Part shown: in pieces, positions 1-7,347 of the stretch
Position numbering within the stretch: the first letter of the stretch is position 1
How the letters are laid out: each line of letters opens with the position of its first letter
Source of the DNA: Chloroflexi bacterium CFX6
GTDB lineage: Bacteria > Chloroflexota > Anaerolineae > Anaerolineales > Villigracilaceae
Length of the DNA stretch: 40,093 bases
Assembly (NCBI GenBank): GCA_030263595.1
Contig: SZPG01000021.1
Location: 1 to 40,093, forward strand
Direction of reading: 5' to 3'
Translations under genes and position numbers: made by a program
Notes under the pieces: model-generated
Databases searched by the model: none
Told to the model about the DNA's origin: nothing
What the model saw: only the letters and a program-made list of their open reading frames with translations

Positions 1-1
1 A

Positions 2-892
2 CGCCAAAAGACCCTCGAACGCGAACTCGAATGGATTCGCATGTCGCCCAAAGCGCGTCAATCCAAAGGACAAGCCCGCGTCAGCGCCTACGAAAAATTA
101 TTGAATCAAGAAGCCGAAGCCCGCCGCGAAGAACTGGATATCTACATCCCGCCTGGTCCGCGCCTCGGTGACGTGGTCTTCGAATTTGACAAAGTGACCA
201 AGTCTTACGCCAGCCCCGACGGGGGAGGGGACGACCGCCTCATTCTCGACGGGTTTTCTGCTTCTGTTCCCCCAGGCAGTATCATCGGGATAGTGGGTCC
301 CAACGGCGCAGGCAAGACCACCCTGCTCAAGATGATCGTCGGCAAAGAGAAACCCGATAGCGGAACCATCAAAATTGGTGAAACCGTCAAACTCTCCTAC
401 GTCGACCAAAACCGCACCCTCGACCCTGAGAAGACCGTCTACGAAGAAATTTCAGGCGGCGCAGATACGCTCGAACTCGGCAAGAAGAAGATTAATGCAC
501 GCGGCTATTGTTCCGCATTCAACTTCGCAGGCTCCGACCAGCAAAAGAAAGTTGGCATCCTCTCAGGCGGCGAACGCAATCGCGTGCATTTAGCCAAAAC
601 CCTCACCGAAGGCGCCAACGTCATCCTCCTCGACGAACCCACCAACGACTTGGATGTGAACACCCTCCGCGCCCTCGAAGAAGCCATTAGCGAATTTGCA
701 GGCACCGCCCTCGTCGTCAGCCATGACCGCTGGTTCCTCGACCGCATCTGCACCCACCTCATTGTCTTTGAAGATGACTCGGTGGCGAAAATATATATTG
801 GGAATTGGTCGGACTATGAAACCATGATGAGGGAGAAGTTTGGGAAAGATTTAACCCCGCATCGCGTGAAATATAGGACTTTGAAACGCTAA
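2..892 (+). CDS. ettA: Energy-dependent translational throttle protein EttA-like ABC-F ATPase, 3' part (5' end outside window)
   Basis: The reading frame is open from the window edge, so this is the C-terminal half (296 residues) of an ABC-F protein. ABC-F proteins bind the ribosomal E site and gate elongation according to ATP/ADP; they have no membrane domain. The first visible residues (RQKTLERELEWIR, then KARQSKGQARVSAYEKL) match the interdomain linker typical of EttA. The second nucleotide-binding domain follows, with Walker A GPNGAGKTT, signature LSGGERNRVHLAKTL, Walker B VILLDEPTNDLD and the H-switch VVSHDRWFLDR. An internal ATG at 41 is not the true start, because the linker homology continues upstream. 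Family membership is certain. The EttA assignment over other ABC-F members rests on the linker and on the short C-terminus. Confidence 0.93.
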   Translation, partial: RQKTLERELEWIRMSPKARQSKGQARVSAYEKLLNQEAEARREELDIYIPPGPRLGDVVFEFDKVTKSYASPDGGGDDRLILDGFSASVPPGSIIGIVGPNGAGKTTLLKMIVGKEKPDSGTIKIGETVKLSYVDQNRTLDPEKTVYEEISGGADTLELGKKKINARGYCSAFNFAGSDQQKKVGILSGGERNRVHLAKTLTEGANVILLDEPTNDLDVNTLRALEEAISEFAGTALVVSHDRWFLDRICTHLIVFEDDSVAKIYIGNWSDYETMMREKFGKDLTPHRVKYRTLKR

Positions 893-939
893 AGTCCATA
901 GAGCCTGCGTATCCATCATTAGCAATAAAGGATAAAAGA

Positions 940-1596
940 ATGAAAAGCCAACCCACGGCGATCATCGCTGGCACGGGCTTGTTACTTATGGCGATCCTCT
1001 CGCCCATTGCCTATTTGAACACCTTCCAAAGCCTGGTCAACTTTGACGATGCCGCCGTAACTGCACAAAACATCCTCAACGCCACGGAAGCGTTTCGCAC
1101 TGCCATTATCCTGCTCTTTGTGGTGGCGTTGCTTGATGTGCTCGTGGCATGGGCATTGTATATCGTCCTCGCCCCCGCAGACAAGAGACTCTCCGCGTTG
1201 ACGGCGTGGCTGCGCGTGATCTATGGCGTCATTTTTGCCTTTGCCATCAGCCAACTATACTTCGCATTAAATGTCCTTTCAGCCGATGGCGTTCAATCCA
1301 TGGCTTACTTGAAGGCATTTCAAAGCATCTGGGATAAGGCGCTGATCCTCTTCGGCTTCCACCTGCTGCTGCTTGGATACCTTGCTTTCCGATCTGGTTA
1401 TGTACCCAAATGGCTGGCTGTCTTCCTTGTGCTGGCTGGCTTGGGCTACACAGTGGACGGCTTTGGGAATTGGTTTATTTCCTCCTACAACATATCCATT
1501 GCGCAATTCACCTTCATTGGCGAGGTCCTCTTGATCTTCTGGCTTTTCTGGAAAGGCATGAAAGGGTTTGACATAGAATCAGGAAAGAAGCAATAG
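940..1596 (+). CDS. DUF4386 family membrane protein
   Basis: A 218-residue protein with about six hydrophobic segments and little else. The opening MKSQPTAIIAGTGLLLMAI, the AYLNTFQSLV segment and the repeated short loops resemble the DUF4386 family of small bacterial integral membrane proteins of unknown function. An AAAGGAT Shine-Dalgarno-like sequence lies shortly before the ATG. It follows the ABC-F gene by 47 nt on the same strand and ends in front of a perfect 36-nt palindrome that separates it from the converging gene. No enzymatic motif is visible. The family call is from recognition of the general pattern and is moderately certain; molecular function is unknown. Confidence 0.7.
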   Translation: MKSQPTAIIAGTGLLLMAILSPIAYLNTFQSLVNFDDAAVTAQNILNATEAFRTAIILLFVVALLDVLVAWALYIVLAPADKRLSALTAWLRVIYGVIFAFAISQLYFALNVLSADGVQSMAYLKAFQSIWDKALILFGFHLLLLGYLAFRSGYVPKWLAVFLVLAGLGYTVDGFGNWFISSYNISIAQFTFIGEVLLIFWLFWKGMKGFDIESGKKQ

Positions 1597-1603
1597 GAAA
1601 TGA

Positions 1604-1639
1604 CGCCTGCGCATCGTCTTCGAAGACGATGCGCAGGCG
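1604..1639. terminator. Perfect 36-nt palindrome between convergent genes
   Basis: The segment is a perfect inverted repeat: an 18-nt arm beginning CGCCTGCGCATC meets its exact complement at the central TTCGAA. It lies 7 nt after the stop of the DUF4386 gene and 9 nt before the stop of the converging gene. No T-run follows on either strand, so it may be a bidirectional terminator or a REP-like element. Confidence 0.6.
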
Positions 1640-1648
1640 AAGATGTAT

Positions 1649-2485
1649 TTAGGCTTCGACCAGTTTCCCGCCGATCGCGGGGATGACCATCAGAACCAGG
1701 CTGATGACCGCCATGATGATCCCGATCATGAACTCCTTTGTGCTTGTGTGGGTGGCGAAGAGCATCAGGTTGCCCATCAGGATGACGCCCAGTCCCACCA
1801 CGCCCAGCCGCCAGCCTGCCAGTTTGCCCGCCGCGAGGAAAGGAATGGAGAAAATGGTTGCAAGCACACCCGTCCAAATGACCGGCACGCCCATGATGAA
1901 GCCCGTGTTGGAAGCATCCAGCGGGGAGTATTCGGGGCGTGCCCAGAACATGCGCAGGGACGATCCGCCGTTGCTGAAACTCCACGCCGCGGTCACGCCC
2001 AGCATGAGAAAGACGAAGAACCTCCCGATCTTTTCGCCCGATGTTCCTTTTCCCCACAATAGGAGCGTGAAGTAGGGGATCAGTCCCAGCAGCGCGATGA
2101 GGATGAACAGGGGCAGGGCGCTTTTGCCGAAGAACATGACCGGTCCCGAATAGTACGCGCCCGTGATGGAGGGAATCGCCAGCAGACCGATCGCGGCGGG
2201 ACGCGCCCAGGCTTCGCCTTTGTAGAGCGCCCATGCGACGAGCAGCAGCGCGATGCCCGCCGCGATGCTCAGCCCGCCCCAGACGGGGAAGAAGGCGATC
2301 ACGATGCGCGGCGCGGTGGCGATGAGCGGATTGCCGCTGGCGGGGATCTTCGCCGCCGCGCCTTCCAGTACCGCCGTCATCGCCTGCGCGATCATGAACG
2401 GCAGGACGGTGAAGCACAGCAGGCCTGCGATGCCTGCCGTGAGCGCCATGCCCGAGTTGTCCTTTTGCGAAAATTGCGCTTTCAT
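1649..2485 (-). CDS. Multi-pass membrane protein, copy A of a three-member paralogous family
   Basis: A 278-residue integral membrane protein with about eight hydrophobic segments, of unknown function. It is homologous to the products at 3730-4599 and 6380-7252. All three carry a K/R-G-E-x-W motif (KGEAW, residues 89-93) followed exactly 16 residues later by PS(I/A)xG (PSITGA, 105-110). Copies A and C also share FLMLGVTAA (159-167 here) followed by F.NG and a short R..xRP/HP element. A good AAGGAG Shine-Dalgarno lies 8 nt before the ATG. It is the last minus-strand gene of the cluster, separated from the NapH-like gene by an 83-bp repeat element. No catalytic motif is visible. A role as a membrane partner of the neighbouring Fe-S protein is inference from position only. 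Confidence 0.85.
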   Translation of the reverse strand: MKAQFSQKDNSGMALTAGIAGLLCFTVLPFMIAQAMTAVLEGAAAKIPASGNPLIATAPRIVIAFFPVWGGLSIAAGIALLLVAWALYKGEAWARPAAIGLLAIPSITGAYYSGPVMFFGKSALPLFILIALLGLIPYFTLLLWGKGTSGEKIGRFFVFLMLGVTAAWSFSNGGSSLRMFWARPEYSPLDASNTGFIMGVPVIWTGVLATIFSIPFLAAGKLAGWRLGVVGLGVILMGNLMLFATHTSTKEFMIGIIMAVISLVLMVIPAIGGKLVEA

Positions 2486-2508
2486 TTTGAATTCTCCTTT
2501 TTTTCGAT

Positions 2509-2591
2509 GTCATTACGAGGAGCGGAGCGACGAAGTAATCTTCTCGTACTTGGGGATTGCTTCGTGACGCTTCGCGCCACTCGCAATGACA
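2509..2591. repeat. Interspersed hairpin repeat (TGTCATTACGAGG type)
   Basis: An imperfect inverted repeat of 83 bp starting TGTCATTACGAGGAGCGGAG and ending CACTCGCAATGACA. The outer arms TGTCATT and AATGACA are exact, and the inner arms GAAGTAATC and GATTGCTTC pair imperfectly. Elements of this sequence type are widespread non-coding repeats in bacterial genomes. It sits between the NapH-like gene and copy A, where it could reduce or terminate transcription into copy A. Confidence 0.75.
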
Positions 2592-2618
2592 ATCTTGTAT
2601 CGAAGCAAAATGATGTTC

Positions 2619-3452
2619 CTACCCGACTTTCAATTCCAGCGATCCCTCCCGCGCGCAGGTTTCGAGACATTCCATGCAGCGCACACATTCGGGGTCGTCG
2701 AGACGATGCGGCACGTCGGCGATGTCCATCGAACATTCGATGTCGCAGCGTCCGCAATTGTTGCAGTGGTTGTCGTTCACCACGAGGCGCACGGGCGAGA
2801 GTTTGTTGAAGATGGCGAGCGTCGCGCCCATCGGACAGAAATACTTGCACCAGAATCGCTCCACCAAAACCGAACCCGCCAGAAAGACTCCCAGCGTCAG
2901 CCACAGGAGCGAGGTCATCTTGAGGCTGAACACGGCGCGCACGGGACAAAACTCGCGCAAAGGCGGAAAGACCATGAACAGGCTTGCGATCAGGATGACC
3001 GCCAGCGCGAGATACTTTGCGTAACGAAGCGGACGGTCAAGGAATGCAGGCAGGCGTAAGGGAAGAACGGTTTTACTGCGCCTGCCGCGCACGTGACGTT
3101 TCTCTCCGAAGAGTTTCCGCGTCCATTCCGTGACGAAATCCTGGGCGGCCCCCAACGGGCATAGCCATCCGCAGAAAGCGCGTCCCGCCACGAGGGCGAC
3201 TCCCAGCGTGGCGATCAAGACCGAGAAGTTGAGCAGGTTCGTGGACTTGAGCGTATGCCCCGTGAAGAGGTAAGGCAGCAGCGTTTCGATCCCGCCGAAC
3301 GCGCAAAACGAATCGAACGATCCGCCGCGTGAGGCTTCGCCGGGCATGACGTGGCGCAATCCGATGACGAATGTGCCGATCACCACCAGCCATTGGATGA
3401 GGCGGCGGCTTTTGGCGAGCGAAAAATGTTTTTCACGGACGGTCGCGGTCAT
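2619..3452 (-). CDS. NapH-like membrane protein with two [4Fe-4S] ferredoxin clusters
   Basis: A 277-residue membrane ferredoxin of the NapH/NosR/YccM type, likely an electron conduit between a membrane donor (quinol) and a partner protein. About four membrane segments carry the two signature CxxxCP motifs, FCGWLCPLG (93-101) and FWCKYFCPMG (200-209). The C-terminus has two classical CxxCxxCxxxC binding motifs (CNNCGRCDIEC, 230-240; CVRCMECLETC, 256-266). The start at 3452 is chosen because its ATG overlaps the TGA of the preceding small gene (ATGA), implying translational coupling. An upstream in-frame extension would be low-complexity Arg-rich sequence. No NapG, NosZ or nitrate reductase gene is visible nearby, so the redox partner is unknown. 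The lipoprotein and the A/B/C membrane proteins are candidates. Confidence 0.88.
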   Translation of the reverse strand: MTATVREKHFSLAKSRRLIQWLVVIGTFVIGLRHVMPGEASRGGSFDSFCAFGGIETLLPYLFTGHTLKSTNLLNFSVLIATLGVALVAGRAFCGWLCPLGAAQDFVTEWTRKLFGEKRHVRGRRSKTVLPLRLPAFLDRPLRYAKYLALAVILIASLFMVFPPLREFCPVRAVFSLKMTSLLWLTLGVFLAGSVLVERFWCKYFCPMGATLAIFNKLSPVRLVVNDNHCNNCGRCDIECSMDIADVPHRLDDPECVRCMECLETCAREGSLELKVG

Positions 3453-3613
3453 ACCAGAGCCTCCAGCATTAGGCAGAGGAATGGCAGGAACGCGCCTCGT
3501 CCGTGACCGCCGCCGCCTTCTTCGGGACCGAAACCGAACAGGATTCCAATGAGCAGGAAGATCACGTACACGGCGATGATGATGGCGGGATAGTAGCGTG
3601 GGTGGATTTTCAT
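3449..3613 (-). CDS. Small single-pass membrane protein with Gly/His motif (54 aa)
   Basis: A short reading frame of 54 codons directly upstream of the NapH-like gene, whose stop TGA overlaps that gene's ATG by the classic ATGA arrangement. The product starts MKIHPRYYPA, has one hydrophobic helix (about residues 9-29, AIIIAVYVIFLLIGILFGFG), then the motif EEGGGGHGRG and a second hydrophobic stretch at the C-terminus. I do not recognise the family. The coupling to a Fe-S membrane protein and the GGGGHG segment suggest a small subunit or metal/heme-contacting partner, but this is inference. No clear Shine-Dalgarno precedes it, and a long hairpin element begins 12 nt upstream, so the start is less certain than the end. 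Confidence 0.6.
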   Translation of the reverse strand: MKIHPRYYPAIIIAVYVIFLLIGILFGFGPEEGGGGHGRGAFLPFLCLMLEALV

Positions 3614-3624
3614 GGGTTGTAATA

Positions 3625-3720
3625 AGACCTGACATGTCTCCGCGAAGGTCCGATGAAGACGCGCCGTTGTCCGCGCATGGGCTCTGGTCGGTAACGGCGC
3701 GGATGAGACATGTCAGGTCT
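3625..3720. repeat. MITE/REP-like hairpin element with exact 16-bp terminal inverted repeats
   Basis: Terminal arms AGACCTGACATGTCTC (3625-3640) and GAGACATGTCAGGTCT (3705-3720) are perfectly complementary. An inner pair, GCGCCGTT (3661-3668) and AACGGCGC (3693-3700), extends the hairpin. The element is non-coding and fills the space between copy B and the small membrane gene. It may act as a terminator or mRNA stabiliser within the cluster. Confidence 0.75.
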
Positions 3721-3729
3721 AAGGCGACG

Positions 3730-4599
3730 TTACTCTTTCTCCTTGCAGCAGCATTCGCGTTCTTCGATCAACACGTTCCTGAATTTCGGGAACAGGAGCG
3801 AGAACAACAGACCGATGGAAAGCAGCGAGCCATACAGGTAATCCCACGAGGTGGATTCGGACATGGTCGTGCGGATGACCTGCGTCGGGACGTCAATTGC
3901 CAGGATCGTCGCGCCAGCCAATAGTCCCAGCCACCAGCCCGAGGTCCGGCGCGAAGCGATCTGGTAGATCCCCGCGAAGAGCAGGATCACACAGATCCAT
4001 TGCACGGGTCCAGACCAGGAAAGCACCCACCATTCCAATCCGCCGTAGAGCGGTTTCTCGGGGCGGGTGAGGAGCATCCGCAGGTTGCCGATGCCGATGG
4101 TGAAAGCGTGGGTGGTGAGCATGCCCGCGAAGGTCAACGCGAGGAAGTGTCCCCACTTCAGCCATTTGTCCTTGTTGCCGAGGAAGATCATGCTCCAGAA
4201 GAAGACCAGCCCGACCATGGAGATCGCCATCGGGATGGGAAAGCCCTCGACCCACGAAACGTAGGGCAGGAACATGAACATGCCGCCCGCCGAGGGGAAC
4301 GCCGAAGCCAGCAGGGAGGCGGGGTAGGTCCACGCTTCGCCCTTGTAGATGGGACGGGCGAAGAGGATCAACGCCACGCCGCCGACGAAGATCAAGCCGC
4401 GATAGAGCGGGAAGGTGTACGAGAAAAGCAGGATGCCGCTTCCGTAGGCGGGCTTTTCTTTGGAGACCTCCACCAGCGAGGCGACGACGCGTTCCATCGA
4501 GACCTGGATGAGGAGCGGCGCGACCGTCACCATGAACAAGCCGACGATAACCGCCAGCGCGGCAAGGATCGAGCGGTTGGTTTGGGATATGTCTTTCAT
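3730..4599 (-). CDS. Multi-pass membrane protein, copy B of the paralogous family
   Basis: A 289-residue integral membrane protein of unknown function with about eight hydrophobic segments. It shares the family hallmarks KGEAW (86-90) and PSAGG (102-106) at the same 16-residue spacing as copies A and C. Near the C-terminus it shares SGWWLGLL and DYLYGSLL with copy C (SGWYAGLI, DYLYGALM). The tail ends with three consecutive cysteines (ECCCKE), absent from A and C and possibly metal-binding or lipidated. The start at 4599 is supported by AAGGAG 6 nt upstream; an in-frame upstream extension lacks such support. It lies downstream of the lipoprotein gene, separated by a stem-loop. Confidence 0.85.
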   Translation of the reverse strand: MKDISQTNRSILAALAVIVGLFMVTVAPLLIQVSMERVVASLVEVSKEKPAYGSGILLFSYTFPLYRGLIFVGGVALILFARPIYKGEAWTYPASLLASAFPSAGGMFMFLPYVSWVEGFPIPMAISMVGLVFFWSMIFLGNKDKWLKWGHFLALTFAGMLTTHAFTIGIGNLRMLLTRPEKPLYGGLEWWVLSWSGPVQWICVILLFAGIYQIASRRTSGWWLGLLAGATILAIDVPTQVIRTTMSESTSWDYLYGSLLSIGLLFSLLFPKFRNVLIEERECCCKEKE

Positions 4600-4650
4600 A
4601 ACATTCTCCTTATGGATGATTCGGTTTCCGGTACATGACAACGTGAAGAA

Positions 4651-4705
4651 AATGTAGGACAAGTTGCCAAATCGCCGCTGGCAAGATATCATCCTGCCCT
4701 ACATT
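4651..4705 (-). terminator. Nested stem-loop after the lipoprotein gene
   Basis: Outer arms AATGTAGG (4651-4658) and CCTACATT (4698-4705) enclose an inner stem TTGCCA (4664-4669) / TGGCAA (4679-4684). It is located between the lipoprotein stop and the copy B start. It may be a terminator or attenuator. The inner arms also resemble a dyad in front of the lipoprotein gene. Confidence 0.45.
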
Positions 4706-4715
4706 TGTTGATGCG

Positions 4716-6227
4716 CTAGTCTCCGCTCTCGTAAACGGTCACGATGAAGAAGCCGTCCATATCGGCATTGTCCAGCACGAACTTTGCCCTGTCGTTCCAG
4801 TATTTCTGATAATCAGCCGCCTCTTCAGGAGTGGCTGTGCCAGCCGCCATCTTCTTCCCCATTTCGAACTTGACGCCCACTTTCGCGCCGGTATCCAGGC
4901 GGGTGAAGATCCATTCCCGCATCGGGGGGAGTTGACCGGTCGGTTCTTCCGCGTAGACCATCTTGTTCTGGCGCACAAAGACGTTGTCCACCGTCCCGAA
5001 CTCCGAGCCGATGAAGCCGGTGTGAGGCGACGCGCCGGTGACGAAGGTGATGATCTCGCCGAACACGCCGACGAACCACTCGTCTTCCGCGCCGGGGGCT
5101 TCCACCGCGATCTGTCCGCGCACCGGGATTTCCCCGTCGGGATACAGGACTTCGAGCGCCTTCTTCGCGATGATCCACGCGCCGGTGGTCGCGCCGCAGG
5201 AATGTCCAGCCAGTTTGACGGCTTCCTCGTAATAGTAGGGGACGGGTCCCGCCGTCTGCCCGAAGATGCCGAAATACGGTTCCGTCATCATGATGGGCGG
5301 CACTTCGGTGATGTACGCCTGCTCCCAGGCAAAGTCTTCAACCGGCGCAGGCTGGTTTGCCGCGGCGTCCGCGGCTGCCACAGGGGCTTCCTGGTAAACC
5401 TTGACGTTGAAAAAACCTTCCAGGGTATCCGCGTTTTCGAAGACGAATTTCGCCCTGGCGTTCCAGTATTCGTAATACTCAGCCGCCTCTTCCGGGGTGG
5501 CTGTGCCAGCCGCCATCTTCTTTCCCATTTCCGTGCGTTCCGGGGTCGCGATCGGGGTGATCACAGCCAGGTTGAAGTTCACGCCTACTTTCGCGCCGTT
5601 ATCCAGGCGGGTGAAGATCCATTCCATTTGCGGGGGAGGCGTTCCGGTGGGCTCGTCTGTGTAAACCATTTTGTTCTGGCGCACGAATACGTCGTTTGTC
5701 TCCCCGAACTCCGCGCCGATGAATCCCGTTTTGGGCGCCGCGCCGGTGATAAAAGTGATCACCTCGCCGAACACACCGACGAACCATTCGTCTTCCGCGC
5801 CCGGCGTCTGCACTGCGATCTGTCCGCGCACCGGGATTTCGCCGTTCGGATAGAGAACCTCCAGCGCCTTGCGGGCGATCGTCCAGGCGCCTGCGGTCGC
5901 GCCGCAGGAATGACCCGCCAGTTTGACGGCGTTTTCGTACGTGTAGGGAACCGCTACCTGTGACTGCCCGAAGATCTGGAAATACGGATCAATCATCATG
6001 ATGGGCGGGACCTGCGTGATGTAATCCTGCGTCCACAGCGGAGGTTCTTCCTCCACCTCGACGGGCGGCGCTTCCTCCTGGACCTCGGTTGGGTCCGCCG
6101 CCGGAACCTGGGTAGGCTCCGCAGGTTTCGGCTCCGGCGCGCTGGTCGGCGTGGACGCGGGCGCGCACGCCGACAAAATCAACGCGGCGATGAGCAGCGT
6201 CATGGGGACGAATAAAAACCGTTTCAT
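4716..6227 (-). CDS. Lipoprotein with tandemly duplicated FmdE-like domain
   Basis: A 503-residue secreted lipoprotein: signal peptide with lipobox LSAC (Cys21), a Pro/Glu-rich spacer to about residue 62, then two homologous domains (about 65-279 and 301-499). Each begins PPIMM..PYF.IFGQ and contains AGHSCGAT.GAW (GHSC at 105-108 and 341-344), GEIPVRGQIAV, AEDEWFVGVFGE, TGFIG.EFG, FVRQNKMVY and EW.FTRLD.GAKVGV.F, then MAAGTATPEEA. The GHxC motif and following helix recall FmdE-type metal-binding domains; this assignment is tentative. Repeat 2 lacks about 14 residues that repeat 1 has at 219-232. Nucleotide similarity between the halves (roughly 4731-5327 and 5391-6035) is high, so the duplication looks recent or conserved. 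GGAG lies 9 nt before the ATG. A GTGA-N6-TCAC operator candidate lies about 60 nt upstream. Confidence 0.8.
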   Translation of the reverse strand: MKRFLFVPMTLLIAALILSACAPASTPTSAPEPKPAEPTQVPAADPTEVQEEAPPVEVEEEPPLWTQDYITQVPPIMMIDPYFQIFGQSQVAVPYTYENAVKLAGHSCGATAGAWTIARKALEVLYPNGEIPVRGQIAVQTPGAEDEWFVGVFGEVITFITGAAPKTGFIGAEFGETNDVFVRQNKMVYTDEPTGTPPPQMEWIFTRLDNGAKVGVNFNLAVITPIATPERTEMGKKMAAGTATPEEAAEYYEYWNARAKFVFENADTLEGFFNVKVYQEAPVAAADAAANQPAPVEDFAWEQAYITEVPPIMMTEPYFGIFGQTAGPVPYYYEEAVKLAGHSCGATTGAWIIAKKALEVLYPDGEIPVRGQIAVEAPGAEDEWFVGVFGEIITFVTGASPHTGFIGSEFGTVDNVFVRQNKMVYAEEPTGQLPPMREWIFTRLDTGAKVGVKFEMGKKMAAGTATPEEAADYQKYWNDRAKFVLDNADMDGFFIVTVYESGD

Positions 6228-6286
6228 CTTCTTGTACTCCTTTTGGAATGTCTGGATGCCAAATGCTGGCAGTTGAATTGCTTTAA

Positions 6287-6300
6287 GTGAAAAATATCAC
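6287..6300. promoter_or_regulatory. Candidate Crp-type operator upstream of the lipoprotein gene
   Basis: GTGAAAAATATCAC is a GTGA-N6-TCAC dyad centred about 66 nt upstream of the lipoprotein ATG. It has the same half-sites as the site at 7301-7316 beside the two Crp/Fnr genes. Binding is inferred, not shown. Confidence 0.5.
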
Positions 6301-6332
6301 GAGTAGAGGCGGAAAGTCTTTGCCTTAAAGCA

Positions 6333-6363
6333 AACCCGGGACTGTTGCCTTCAGTCCCGGGTT
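6333..6363 (-). terminator. Stem-loop terminator after copy C
   Basis: A perfect 12-bp stem AACCCGGGACTG / CAGTCCCGGGTT with a 7-nt loop lies just past the stop of the copy C gene. It is followed on the minus strand by a T-rich segment (TTGCTTTAA). It probably separates copy C from the lipoprotein transcription unit. Confidence 0.65.
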
Positions 6364-6379
6364 GCAAAGGAGAATGCGA

Positions 6380-7252
6380 TCAGCCTGTGTATTCCGTCAA
6401 CAGGCGTTGCTTGAAGACCGGGATGAGAAGCATGACGACGATGCTCAATCCCATCAGCGCGCCGTACAGGTAGTCGTTGGTGGCGTGGCGGACGTAGTGC
6501 GTGGCGCTGCTGGCGACCAGCGTCACCAGACCGCCGATCAATCCCGCGTACCAGCCTGAGATCTTCTTCTCGCCCAGCAGGTAGATGGCGGCAATGCAGA
6601 GTCCCATTCCCACCCACAGAGCCAGCCAGCCGAAAAATGTGATGGCGATTCCTTCGGCGAAAAGCGGGCGGGCGGGGTGTCCGAACAGGATGCGGAAAGC
6701 CGCGTGCCCGTTGGCAAAGTTCTCCGCGGCGGTCACGCCCAGCATCAGGAAAACGAGGAAGTCCACTGTCTTTTGGGTCAGGTCCACTTTTTCGGCGAGG
6801 AGAAGGGCGAAGTACGGGATCAGGCCGATGGTCATGATCGTGACCGCAGGCGGGAATCCGCCCTGGGCGCTTCCGATGAAATTCATCCACGGCACGACCA
6901 TGTACGCGCCGCCGATGGACGGAACCGCCAGCATCAACAAAGCCAGTCCGCGTGTCCACCTCTCGCCGCGAAACAGCGGAAGGGTGATGACCAGCAGGAC
7001 AATGCCGGCGACGAGCGACAGGGTGCTCCAGAACGGGAAGAAGAAACTGACCAGCCAGACGGTGTACGCCAACAGGGGCGCCTGCGGGTTGCCCTCCGCA
7101 GTAAACTTCTCGATGCGCGCCTGCTGCGCTTTGACGATCGGGTTGACCATGTCGAAGCCGATGAACGGGACGACCGCGATCATCAGGATCGCGGCGATCA
7201 CCACGAGGGATACCACAGCGAGTCGAACCTGGCGGGATGTGGAAAGTAACAT
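6380..7252 (-). CDS. Multi-pass membrane protein, copy C of the paralogous family
   Basis: A 290-residue membrane protein with about eight hydrophobic segments. Family hallmarks are RGERW (95-99) and PSIGGA (111-116), again 16 residues apart, and FLMLGVTAA (168-176), identical to copy A. The C-terminal SGWYAGLIGG and DYLYGAL match copy B. A GGAGGACAA Shine-Dalgarno directly precedes the ATG. A CATAAT box lies 10 nt before the ATG, and the 7272-7316 dyads lie further upstream. It is transcribed divergently from the tandem Crp/Fnr genes, which suggests regulation by them. The function is unknown. The regular family motifs argue for a conserved membrane activity rather than chance hydrophobicity. 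Confidence 0.85.
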   Translation of the reverse strand: MLLSTSRQVRLAVVSLVVIAAILMIAVVPFIGFDMVNPIVKAQQARIEKFTAEGNPQAPLLAYTVWLVSFFFPFWSTLSLVAGIVLLVITLPLFRGERWTRGLALLMLAVPSIGGAYMVVPWMNFIGSAQGGFPPAVTIMTIGLIPYFALLLAEKVDLTQKTVDFLVFLMLGVTAAENFANGHAAFRILFGHPARPLFAEGIAITFFGWLALWVGMGLCIAAIYLLGEKKISGWYAGLIGGLVTLVASSATHYVRHATNDYLYGALMGLSIVVMLLIPVFKQRLLTEYTG

Positions 7253-7271
7253 TTGTCCTCCAATTATGGTT

Positions 7272-7299
7272 AGGGTGTCTACCCTGAACGAAATTCAGG
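7272..7299. promoter_or_regulatory. Two overlapping dyads in the copy C leader
   Basis: AGGGT-GTCT-ACCCT (7272-7285) and CCTGAA-N5-TTCAGG (7283-7299) overlap by three bases, so they could form mutually exclusive hairpins in a copy C transcript or serve as operator half-sites. There is no direct evidence of function. Confidence 0.35.
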
Positions 7300-7300
7300 T

Positions 7301-7316
7301 TGTGATAATATTCACA
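7301..7316. promoter_or_regulatory. Candidate Crp-type operator in the divergent region
   Basis: TGTGATAATATTCACA has the TGTGA-N6-TCACA form of the classical CRP consensus. It lies 49 nt upstream of copy C and between the divergent transcription units. The second regulator of the pair (8124-8798) carries the R-E-x-x-C-R recognition-helix pattern that reads such sites in CRP. Confidence 0.6.
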
Positions 7317-7347
7317 CATATAATATCCATCCCTTCCGGTTTCCGCT

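Noticed and set aside
4630..4650. A third Crp-type site before copy B (GTGAAGAAAATGTA)
   Set aside because: The second half-site does not match TCAC, so it is no better than chance.
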